From: Cyclobacteriaceae bacterium | GTDB taxonomy: Bacteria > Bacteroidota > Bacteroidia > Cytophagales > Cyclobacteriaceae | Assembly: GCA_019751475.1 (NCBI GenBank) | Contig: JAIENH010000315.1 | Span: 1 to 5,841, forward strand | Length of the DNA stretch: 5,841 bases | Reading direction: 5' to 3' | Shown: positions 1-5,494 of the stretch, piece by piece | Layout: each line of letters starts with the position of its first letter | How positions within the stretch are numbered: the first letter of the stretch is position 1 | Notes under the pieces: generated by a model | Database searches by the model: none | What the model was told of the DNA's origin: nothing | Seen by the model: the letters and a program-made list of their open reading frames with translations, nothing else | Program-made: the position numbers and the translations under genes

Positions 1-1003
1 CCGCCAGGTCATTATTGTAGGAGTCGTCAATTACCGTGCACCGGTTAATGCCTTGCTTAAGTTCCAGTCGCATGGGCACGGACTTCAAGGCCGAAATGCG
101 CTCTTGAATAACGGCTGGGGTGTATTTCATGAAAAGCAGAAAGGCCATCACATGAAAGGCATTCTCCTGCGAGGCCGCATCGGCAAAGGGCAATTGAAGA
201 TGAAAGGAATGAGCCTGGTGGCGGATTTCAAATTCATTTTCGGAAATCAACTTGATTGAAATATCCGCTTTCGCGGAATGTCCCCATGTAAGCGAAGGAA
301 TGTTGCGCTCGCGAACAATCTCATCCACCAATTCATGATCAGCGCAATAGATCAGATGCTCGCAATTAGAAAAGAGCTGCATTTTTTCTTCTGCCTTTTG
401 CTTCCGGTCAGCAAAGCCTTCATCGTGTGCGCTACCTACGTTGGTAAATATGCCTATGGTAGGTCGAATAATTTTTTGCAGATGCTGCATTTCACCGGGT
501 CGTGAAATCCCAGCTTCAAAAATTCCGAGTTGATGATGACCCTGCATCTGCCAGACAGACAAAGGAACGCCTACCTGAGAATTATAACTGCCAGGATTTT
601 TTACCAAGTGATAATCCGCAGCCAATGCTTGTGAAAGCCATTCTTTAATAATTGTTTTTCCGTTGCTTCCGGTAATACCTACTACCAGAATGTTGTACTG
701 CTGCCGATGATGAGCAGCCACGGCTTGAAGCACATCTACGGAGGATGTTACATGCAAAATATTTGCATCGGGGAATAAGGTCCCGTCAATCTTTTTTTCC
801 ACCACAAATTGACGGATGCCCAGTTTGTACAACTCCTCAAGATGCGAATGTCCATCGTGTCGTTCACCGCGAATGGCAAAGAACAGTGAGCCTTCGCTCA
901 CCACCGCCTTACGGCTATCAATCAACAATGTCTGAATCGGGCGATCCAGCGAAAGCTGGATGACAGTTCCCCTGCAGATGGGGGCGAGTTCGGAGAAATG
1001 CAT
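1..1003 (-). CDS. murF: UDP-MurNAc-tripeptide:D-Ala-D-Ala ligase (MurF) domain, probably of a MurF-alanine racemase fusion; 3' end outside window
   Basis: MurF adds D-Ala-D-Ala to UDP-MurNAc-tripeptide, the last cytoplasmic step of peptidoglycan precursor synthesis, using ATP. The frame is open for 334 codons from the ATG at 1003 to the window edge with no stop. Seen in order: an N-terminal domain with IDSRK (28-32) and SLFFAIRGERHDGH (39-52); the Mur-ligase P-loop GITGSNGKT (109-117); NPGSYNSQVGVPLS (136-149); FEAGISRPGEM (162-172); TNVGSAHDEGF (187-197); QENAFH (279-284); and MRLELKQG (311-318) followed by DDSYNND (326-332). The AGISRPGEM and DDSYNND wording matches the Bacteroidota bifunctional MurF/alanine racemase, so an Alr domain probably follows beyond the left edge (inference; no Alr residue is in view). 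The start lies 2 bases after the csaA stop, implying co-transcription. A TTG overlapping that stop is a less likely alternative start. Confidence 0.93.
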   Translation of the reverse strand, partial: MHFSELAPICRGTVIQLSLDRPIQTLLIDSRKAVVSEGSLFFAIRGERHDGHSHLEELYKLGIRQFVVEKKIDGTLFPDANILHVTSSVDVLQAVAAHHRQQYNILVVGITGSNGKTIIKEWLSQALAADYHLVKNPGSYNSQVGVPLSVWQMQGHHQLGIFEAGISRPGEMQHLQKIIRPTIGIFTNVGSAHDEGFADRKQKAEEKMQLFSNCEHLIYCADHELVDEIVRERNIPSLTWGHSAKADISIKLISENEFEIRHQAHSFHLQLPFADAASQENAFHVMAFLLFMKYTPAVIQERISALKSVPMRLELKQGINRCTVIDDSYNNDLA

Positions 1004-1005
1004 AC

Positions 1006-1338
1006 TCAAAACAGGCGGGCACCGTTCGGCACCTTTTTATCGATAGCGGTCAACACCACCTTTCCGGCCTCATCCGGAAAACCTGTGACCAAAACCTCAG
1101 ACAAAAACGTGGCTATTTGGCGAGGAGCAAAGTTGACCACGCAGGCCACCTGGCGGCCAGGCAAGTCCTCCAACGCGTAGTGGTGCGTGATCTGCGCACT
1201 GGATTTTTTTATGCCGATTTCAGGCCCCAAGTCAACCCAAAGCTTAAAAGCGGGTTTTTTGGCCTCCGGAAAGGCCTCAGCCTTCACAATTGTGCCTGCC
1301 CGAAGGTCAATTTTCTCGAAGTCATCCCATGTAATCAT
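1006..1338 (-). CDS. csaA: CsaA-type tRNA-binding domain protein
   Basis: This is a stand-alone tRNA-binding OB-fold protein of the CsaA/EMAP-II/Trbp111 type, 110 residues long, the usual full length of the family. CsaA proteins are small cytoplasmic dimers. They were described as chaperone-like or export-related in Bacillus and bind tRNA-like substrates; the exact role is unsettled. Family motifs seen are [16 protein letters not shown] (6-21), FKLWVDLG (31-38), KSSAQIT (45-51), [16 protein letters not shown] (61-76) and SEVLVTGF (80-87), with the chain ending at NGARLF. The ATG at 1338 gives the standard N-terminus MITWDDF. There is no evident Shine-Dalgarno sequence; the leader is A/T-rich. 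The TGA at 1006-1008 is followed after 2 bases by the murF start, so this is probably the promoter-proximal gene of the pair. Confidence 0.92.
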   Translation of the reverse strand: MITWDDFEKIDLRAGTIVKAEAFPEAKKPAFKLWVDLGPEIGIKKSSAQITHHYALEDLPGRQVACVVNFAPRQIATFLSEVLVTGFPDEAGKVVLTAIDKKVPNGARLF

Positions 1339-1400
1339 GACTAATTTTTATATATTTCGCATCCGTTTGCAGTCTCTGGTAACGTTCAGATATTCAAAGA

Positions 1401-1760
1401 ATGAAAACAAAGGTCTTAAATCTTTTTCTCTCCGCGGCCGCATTTGTTTTTGCATTCTCAGCCTACGCACAGGAAGACCTCCCCGTGCTGGAAACTCAAG
1501 ACCCCATTCACCGCGAATTCAACCTTGACGAAGATAAGACCTTGATTTATGAGCATTCGGCCCACCCTGCCACCAATCGCGATGCAGATGTAGCTGCACC
1601 CAGCACGGTGAGCCACCAACAACCTGTGAATAAAGTCACTAAGCCTGATCACAACAGTAAGAGCAAGTCAAAAGAAAAAGAAGAAGACGATGCCCTTTCT
1701 TTCAACGTGATCTTTTACATGATTCAGAAGTTCAAGCTTTCTGATCTCATCGACCAGTAG
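1401..1760 (+). CDS. small secreted protein of unknown function
   Basis: I do not recognise this 119-residue protein. Residues 1-23 form a clear Sec signal peptide: a basic start MKTK, a hydrophobic core VLNLFLSAAAFVFAFS, and a probable signal peptidase I cut at AYA|QED. There is no lipobox cysteine, and the mature protein has no cysteine. The mature part is polar and probably disordered over about residues 24-98, with a lysine/serine/glutamate run at 86-97. It then ends in a distinct hydrophobic or amphipathic segment, SFNVIFYMIQKFKLSDLIDQ (100-119), which looks like the constrained part of the protein. It is transcribed away from csaA across a 62-bp gap and convergently towards the aldo/keto reductase, whose stop lies only 9 bp beyond this stop. 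The start is favoured because the signal peptide begins exactly at the ATG. Confidence 0.8.
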   Translation: MKTKVLNLFLSAAAFVFAFSAYAQEDLPVLETQDPIHREFNLDEDKTLIYEHSAHPATNRDADVAAPSTVSHQQPVNKVTKPDHNSKSKSKEKEEDDALSFNVIFYMIQKFKLSDLIDQ

Positions 1761-1769
1761 CCGCTCCGG

Positions 1770-2645
1770 TTACGGCATTTCTTTCCCCATCACCCACTTT
1801 AGTATTTCAAACCAGTCTTGCTTGTCTATGTCCAAGGTGATTGCCTTGGCCGACTCAATGATGCGTTCGGGTTTGGTAGTACCAATAATTGGGAACATGA
1901 ATGACGGGTGTTTCATCAACCATGCCAGCGAGAGCTGCGAATACGTGGCGTTGTATTTGGCTGCTTGATTAAATAGAAGCCGGTCTTCCACTGGCAAGGG
2001 CTTGCCTCCACCAAGAGGTGACCATGCCATGGGCCTGGCACCAAATTCCATCAAGGTATCAAGGTCGCCATTGAAGAGCGGGTCTATCCGCGAGAGCGAA
2101 ATTTCTATTTGATTGGTGACCAGTGGAAACGAACAATATTTCTGCAAGACTCGGAATTGCGAAGGAGTAAAATTGGATACTCCGAAGTAAAGCACTTTGC
2201 CTTGCTCTTTCAACGCGGCAAATGCTTCTGCCACTTCCGTGGGATTGAGCAGTGGATCGGGCCGGTGAATGAGTAAGATATCCAGATGGTCGGTGCCGAG
2301 CATGCGAAGCGAATTTTCGGCTGACCACAGAATGTGGTCGCGCGAAGTGTCATAATGTTTGACGCGCGTGGCAGGGCGCTTAGTGGATGGAAACTTTATT
2401 CCACACTTGGTGATAAGTTGCATCCGCTGGCGAAGCGAAGGCGTACGCCTGATGATGTTGCCAAAAATTTCTTCGTTGCCGTGATCTCCGTAAATATCCG
2501 CGTGATCAAAACTGGAGATACCCTGATCAAGGCTCGTGTGAATCAGCCGCTCCACTACATCGGCCGATACAGTATGCCAGCGCCAGGCCCCCGCGATGAT
2601 GCGCGAGAGCGCTGGCCCTTGCTGGTGTATTTTTTCTATTACCAT
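1770..2645 (-). CDS. aldo/keto reductase, YdhF-like
   Basis: This is an NAD(P)H-dependent oxidoreductase of the aldo/keto reductase superfamily with a cytoplasmic (alpha/beta)8 barrel. The 291-residue length and overall wording resemble the E. coli YdhF group, whose physiological substrate is unknown. The catalytic tetrad can be placed: D47 and Y52 in FDHADIYG (46-53), K80 in ITKCG (78-82) and H127 in LLIHRPDP (124-131). Further family marks are GKVLYFGVSNF (149-159), TNQIEISL (177-184), MAWSPLGGG (206-214) and the cofactor-binding end PIIGTTKPERI (252-262). There is no signal peptide. Its ATG (2643-2645) directly abuts the TAA of the upstream cysteine-rich gene, so it probably depends on that gene's transcript and on coupled translation. 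Nothing in the context indicates a substrate. Confidence 0.94.
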   Translation of the reverse strand: MVIEKIHQQGPALSRIIAGAWRWHTVSADVVERLIHTSLDQGISSFDHADIYGDHGNEEIFGNIIRRTPSLRQRMQLITKCGIKFPSTKRPATRVKHYDTSRDHILWSAENSLRMLGTDHLDILLIHRPDPLLNPTEVAEAFAALKEQGKVLYFGVSNFTPSQFRVLQKYCSFPLVTNQIEISLSRIDPLFNGDLDTLMEFGARPMAWSPLGGGKPLPVEDRLLFNQAAKYNATYSQLSLAWLMKHPSFMFPIIGTTKPERIIESAKAITLDIDKQDWFEILKWVMGKEMP

Positions 2646-2957
2646 TTAAGCACTCTTGTGCTGGTAGCACTTGCCTTCCTTGCTGGAGGTCATGCGCTTG
2701 CAGCGAGTGCCATCGGCTGTCTTGCCGGAGCATTGAGCTACTTTGTCTTTAAAGTGCTCATCGGGTTTGCAGATGCCGCACGCACCCTTGCCGGCCTTCT
2801 TGGCGGCCGCCAGTGTCATGTCTTTGGCATCACCTGAAAGCTTGCAGTCGGCTGTGTGATATTTCTCTCCTTTGTCAGACGCATATACTGTCTGGCTAAA
2901 GCCCTTTACGGCCAAGCCGAAGAAGAGCACAATCGCGATAACAAAAATCTTTTTCAT
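2646..2957 (-). CDS. small exported cysteine-rich protein with two possible metal-binding modules
   Basis: This is a 103-residue protein. It begins with a Sec signal peptide (MKKIFVIAIVLFFGLAVKGFS, likely cut near residue 21 before QTVYAS), so the mature protein should be periplasmic or secreted. Two short modules follow. The first has H34 and C38 in KYHTADCKLSG and C60/C63 in GACGICKP, with the sequence MTLAAAKKAGKGACG between them. It resembles the YHxxxC...CxxC pattern found in Ada-like and other small metal-binding domains. The second has C76, C86, C97 and H100 (QCSGKTADGTRCKRMT, then KCYQH) and resembles small C...C...CxxH domains of unknown function. Each module has exactly four candidate ligands, but disulfides are possible after export. 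It is first in a two-gene unit with the aldo/keto reductase. The function is unknown. Confidence 0.82.
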   Translation of the reverse strand: MKKIFVIAIVLFFGLAVKGFSQTVYASDKGEKYHTADCKLSGDAKDMTLAAAKKAGKGACGICKPDEHFKDKVAQCSGKTADGTRCKRMTSSKEGKCYQHKSA

Positions 2958-3068
2958 AGAGGTTTGGGTTTTGATGAATAGCTAAGGTCTAAAAAAGGAG
3001 AAAGATTTTAAAGAAAAAAACAAGGAGGGATCAACTATTTCTAAGCATAAAGGTACGGTACAACTCCG

Positions 3069-3140
3069 ATGGAAGCTAAAAAGGCAAATCTCATTGGCTT
3101 TGGTTTCAAACGAACACGTCAAGTTTATAAGAAATATTAA
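3069..3140 (+). CDS. possible 23-residue basic leader peptide (weak)
   Basis: A short open frame begins at ATG 3069 and ends at TAA 3138-3140, encoding MEAKKANLIGFGFKRTRQVY followed by KKY. Seven of its 23 residues are Lys or Arg. It ends inside the right arm of the inverted repeat at 3119-3146 and lies upstream of the kinase gene, where a leader peptide could sit. There is no ribosome-binding site, no known homolog that I recognise, and chance is a fair explanation in an A-rich stretch. It is recorded because it is too short for ordinary gene calling. Confidence 0.15.
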   Translation: MEAKKANLIGFGFKRTRQVYKKY

Positions 3141-3146
3141 ACTTGA
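3119..3146. promoter_or_regulatory. perfect 9-bp inverted repeat upstream of the kinase-murQ cluster (possible operator)
   Basis: TCAAGTTTA at 3119-3127 is matched exactly by its reverse complement TAAACTTGA at 3138-3146, with a 10-base spacer. The centre-to-centre distance of 19 bases (about two helical turns) suits a dimeric regulator. The right arm contains TAAACTTG, one mismatch from the Bacteroidota -7 consensus TAnnTTTG, so a bound protein could block the promoter. It lies 31 bases before ATG 3178 and 70 before ATG 3217. Its arms are A/T-rich and no T-run follows, so it is unlikely to be a terminator. The operator role is inference. Confidence 0.35.
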
Positions 3147-3216
3147 ACGATTCTTGCGCAACTCCAAAATTTAAGAAATGCACTTTTTCGGGTACATTAG
3201 TCGGGATTATCGCCCT

Positions 3217-4056
3217 ATGATTATAATAGCCGACAGCGGGAGTTCAAAGATTGATTGGCGCCTGCTCACATCGTCCAGCATTGGTCAGGCCAATAGCCCT
3301 GGCTTCAATCCGTATTATCAGCCGATTGAACATTTAAAAACGACTATCCGCGAAACGCTGCTGCCAAAAGCTACCGAGCCTGTCTCGAAAATATTCTTCT
3401 ACGGTACCGGAGTCTCTTCTTCCAAAAATCAGGATGTGATTCGTGCGGCTTTTTTAGAATTCTTTCCTGTTGCGAAAGTTGAAATTGAATGGGATTTGCT
3501 TGCAGCTGCACGAGCTCTTTGCGGCCATGAAGCGGGTATTGCTTGCATTTTGGGTACGGGATCAAACTCATGCCACTACGATGGCGAAAAAATCATTGAC
3601 CAGGTTGCCAACCTTGGCTGGATTTTAGCGGACGAAGGATCTGGCACTACTATTGGCAGAAAACTTTTGTTCGATTATTTGCGTAAGCGAATGCCCGAAG
3701 AACTTTCCAAGCAATTTCAACAGCGGTTCCCTTTTTCTCGTGAAGAATTCCTGGAGAAAATTTATCAACAGGAAAAACCCAGCACATTTCTCGCCACCTT
3801 TTCAAAATTTATCTTTCAACATCTGAAAGAACCCTACTGCTACCAACTGGTGTACAACAGTCTGCTGGAGTTTTTTGAAAACAACGTGATGAAGTACAAA
3901 GACTACCAGCACACGAAGGTGCATTTCGTGGGGTCTATTGCTTTTTACTATAGTGATATCTTAAGGCAGGTAGCCAATGACAAAGGCATTACGGTCAAAA
4001 ACATTCTGGAAACACCCATTGCCGGCCTCACGCTCTACCACCAACACGATCTTTGA
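3217..4056 (+). CDS. BadF/BadG/BcrA/BcrD-family amino-sugar kinase (GlcNAc or MurNAc kinase, MurK-like)
   Basis: This is an ATP-dependent sugar kinase of the ASKHA fold that probably phosphorylates MurNAc and/or GlcNAc released by cell-wall turnover. Motifs, counted from the ATG at 3217: phosphate-1 loop IADSGSSKIDW (4-14), FYGTGVSS (61-68), WDLLAAARAL (92-101), phosphate-2 CILGTGSNSC (110-119), NLGWILADEGSGTTIGRKLL (132-151, the DEGS motif) and VHFVGSIAFYY (235-245) near the adenosine site. The 279-residue length fits the family. An in-frame ATG at 3178 would add 13 residues. I prefer 3217 because family members start right before the IADSGS strand, although the A/T-rich leader before 3178 looks better for Bacteroidota initiation. 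It lies 58 bp upstream of murQ. In Tannerella a kinase of this family (MurK) is encoded with MurQ for MurNAc use, which supports the MurK-like reading. Substrate choice is not readable from the sequence. Confidence 0.9.
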   Translation: MIIIADSGSSKIDWRLLTSSSIGQANSPGFNPYYQPIEHLKTTIRETLLPKATEPVSKIFFYGTGVSSSKNQDVIRAAFLEFFPVAKVEIEWDLLAAARALCGHEAGIACILGTGSNSCHYDGEKIIDQVANLGWILADEGSGTTIGRKLLFDYLRKRMPEELSKQFQQRFPFSREEFLEKIYQQEKPSTFLATFSKFIFQHLKEPYCYQLVYNSLLEFFENNVMKYKDYQHTKVHFVGSIAFYYSDILRQVANDKGITVKNILETPIAGLTLYHQHDL

Positions 4057-4114
4057 CTTTTGTTAGCAATCGTCTCGTATTATCTCGAATTTTGAATCGT
4101 TAAAAAAAATCATT

Positions 4115-4918
4115 GTGAGCGCTACCACCGAATCATCTTCTCATTACGATCATTTAGATAAAATGAGCATTCACGATTTGCTGGTGAATATAAATCGTGA
4201 AGACAAAACGGTGCCCCTTGCAATTGAAAAAGTGATACCTGCTATTGGGGCGTTGGTTTCGGTGATTGTAGAGAAAATGAAGTCAGGCGGCCGCCTCTTT
4301 TATATTGGTGCGGGCACAAGCGGCCGACTTGGCATTGTAGATGCCTCCGAGATACCTCCTACCTATGGCATGCCGCAAGGTCAGGTGATCGGCCTTATAG
4401 CCGGTGGCGATCAGGCTATTCGTCAGGCGGTAGAGCATGCCGAAGATGACCCAGCACAAGCGTGGAAAGATCTTCTGCATTTTGCGATCAATGAAAAAGA
4501 TGTTTTGATTGGTATCGCTGCCTCGGGCCGCACCCCGTACGTGATTGGCGGTGTGAAAGATGCCCGGCTTCATGGAATTGTCACTGGGTGCATTACATGC
4601 AATCAAGGGACGGAGCTTGCCCAAGCGGTGGAATATCCCATTGAAGTGGTGGTGGGTCCTGAGTTTGTCACCGGCTCAACCCGCATGAAGGCTGGCACAG
4701 CTCAAAAGCTTACGCTGAATATGATCTCCACGAGCGTTATGGTGCTGCTGGGTCGCGTGAAGGGAAATAAAATGGTTGACATGCAGCTCTCCAACAACAA
4801 GCTCATCGACCGCGGCACGCGTATGATCATGGACGAATTGAAAATAGGTGCCGAAGAAGCAAGGCAATTGCTCAAGCAGCATGGCTCGGTGCGTAAGGCG
4901 GTGGACAGCCGCAAGTAA
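4115..4918 (+). CDS. murQ: N-acetylmuramic acid 6-phosphate etherase (MurQ)
   Basis: MurQ cleaves the D-lactyl ether of MurNAc-6-phosphate to give GlcNAc-6-phosphate and D-lactate, in the cytoplasm, during peptidoglycan recycling. The SIS fold is marked by YIGAGTSGRLGIVDASEIPP (63-82). E79 in it corresponds to the catalytic acid Glu83 of E. coli MurQ, and E110 in EHAEDD (107-112) to the second active-site Glu114. IAASGRTPYV (134-143), CNQGTELA (162-169), GPEFVTGSTRMKAGTAQKLT (181-200) and the C-terminal NNKLIDR (227-233) with an EEARQLL (247-253) helical segment also fit. At 267 residues it is full length for the shorter Bacteroidota type. The GTG at 4115 is chosen because it gives the family N-terminus MSATTESSSHYDHLDKMS; no in-frame ATG lies close upstream. 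It follows the kinase by 58 bp, and its TAA abuts the next ATG. Confidence 0.97.
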   Translation: MSATTESSSHYDHLDKMSIHDLLVNINREDKTVPLAIEKVIPAIGALVSVIVEKMKSGGRLFYIGAGTSGRLGIVDASEIPPTYGMPQGQVIGLIAGGDQAIRQAVEHAEDDPAQAWKDLLHFAINEKDVLIGIAASGRTPYVIGGVKDARLHGIVTGCITCNQGTELAQAVEYPIEVVVGPEFVTGSTRMKAGTAQKLTLNMISTSVMVLLGRVKGNKMVDMQLSNNKLIDRGTRMIMDELKIGAEEARQLLKQHGSVRKAVDSRK

Positions 4919-5494
4919 ATGCACACCCTTGAGCCGTACGCCAATTGGCTGAAGTATTACGATCCTTCGTTTGACGAGCGATCACCTTATTTTGGTAAAG
5001 AATACAACTACGATCTTTATCAGGATGCAATTTACGGCTACTACATCCACCCCGCCTGGGATCCGATTGGCTCTGAAACGCTTTACCTTAAAATGTTATT
5101 TACTGATTACGAGCAGGGCTATGCTGCAATTGAGTTGATTGGTGAATGGAATGATGCCATCCATAACGATATCATGCTGCTGAAGAGAAATTTTCTTGAA
5201 GTGCTGATGGCAGAAAGCATTTCGAGGTTCATTCTTATTGGTGAGAACTTGATGAATTTTCACGGCTCAGATGATTCCTACTACGAAGAATGGTTTGAGG
5301 AGGTAGAGGATTTAAATGGTTGGATTGCAGGAGTAAACTTTCCGGAGTTTATTCAAGACGAGCAGCGGAGGTACCACATTGATCACTACATAAACATGGG
5401 AGGCACTCTTCAGGTTGATCATTGGAGAACACTGCATCCCCTTCGTTTTTGCGAATTAATCAATAGCCTGGTCACTCGTAGACTTGGGCCTTAG
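4919..5494 (+). CDS. conserved-looking protein of unknown function, coupled to murQ
   Basis: I do not recognise a named family for this 191-residue protein. It has no signal peptide and no membrane segment, so it should be cytoplasmic. It is strikingly rich in aromatic and acidic residues, with blocks that look conserved: YDLYQDAIYGYYIHPAWD (31-48), GSETLYLKMLFTDYE (51-65), IELIGEWNDA (71-80), SRFILIGENLMNFH (102-115), DDSYYEEWFEEVEDLNGW (118-135) and LQVDHWRTLHP (164-174). The single cysteine, C178, is near the C-terminus. The alternating hydrophobic stretch around residues 102-110 suggests a buried strand in an alpha/beta fold (inference). The ATG at 4919-4921 immediately follows the murQ TAA, which points to translational coupling and a role linked to MurNAc recycling. 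Its TAG overlaps the stop of the convergent SprT-like gene. No catalytic motif is recognisable. Confidence 0.88.
   Translation: MHTLEPYANWLKYYDPSFDERSPYFGKEYNYDLYQDAIYGYYIHPAWDPIGSETLYLKMLFTDYEQGYAAIELIGEWNDAIHNDIMLLKRNFLEVLMAESISRFILIGENLMNFHGSDDSYYEEWFEEVEDLNGWIAGVNFPEFIQDEQRRYHIDHYINMGGTLQVDHWRTLHPLRFCELINSLVTRRLGP

Larger units (their letters stand above)
2958..3216. other. A/T-rich divergent intergenic region
   Basis: This stretch separates the minus-strand cysteine-rich gene from the plus-strand kinase cluster and should hold promoters for both. It has strong A-tracts on the plus strand (2991-3020). I found no exact Bacteroidota-type -7 box (TAnnTTTG) on either strand. The nearest are TAAACTTG at 3138-3145 (plus) and TACCTTTA at 3055-3048 (minus), each one base off, and neither has a well-spaced -33 TTTG. 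A perfect inverted repeat and a short basic ORF in it are listed separately. There is no tRNA-like or clear rho-independent terminator structure. Confidence 0.5.

Noticed and set aside
53..505. Two plus-strand open frames inside the left-edge region
   Set aside because: They are antisense to the MurF frame, which carries an unbroken set of Mur-ligase motifs over 334 codons.
1187..1528. 113-codon plus-strand open frame covering the csaA 5' part and the secreted gene
   Set aside because: It crosses two better-supported genes in another frame or strand, and its product looks like random composition.
1761..1769. Terminator between the secreted gene and the convergent aldo/keto reductase
   Set aside because: Only 9 bases separate the stops, and no stem with a T-run can be drawn there.
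2334..2837. 167-codon plus-strand open frame with hydrophobic stretches
   Set aside because: It lies antisense across the aldo/keto reductase and the cysteine-rich gene, both of which have clear family motifs or a signal peptide with adjoining stop and start. It shows no recognisable domain of its own.
3022..3028. AAGGAGG, an ideal Shine-Dalgarno sequence on the plus strand
   Set aside because: No start codon follows at a usable distance, and the base composition explains it as part of an A/G-rich tract.
2982..3167. 61-codon minus-strand open frame upstream of the cysteine-rich gene
   Set aside because: Its sequence is low in complexity (Phe/Ser/Leu from A-tracts read in reverse), has no signal peptide or motif, and sits in the divergent promoter region.
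4058..4094. TTTTG at 4058-4062 and GAATTTTG at 4087-4094 as a separate murQ promoter
   Set aside because: The -7-like box has one mismatch at its first base and the 24-base spacing is slightly too long. The short gap to the kinase gene fits a shared transcript better.
4283..4944. Several minus-strand open frames opposite murQ
   Set aside because: They mirror the coding pattern of murQ, whose motifs are complete, and show no domain of their own.
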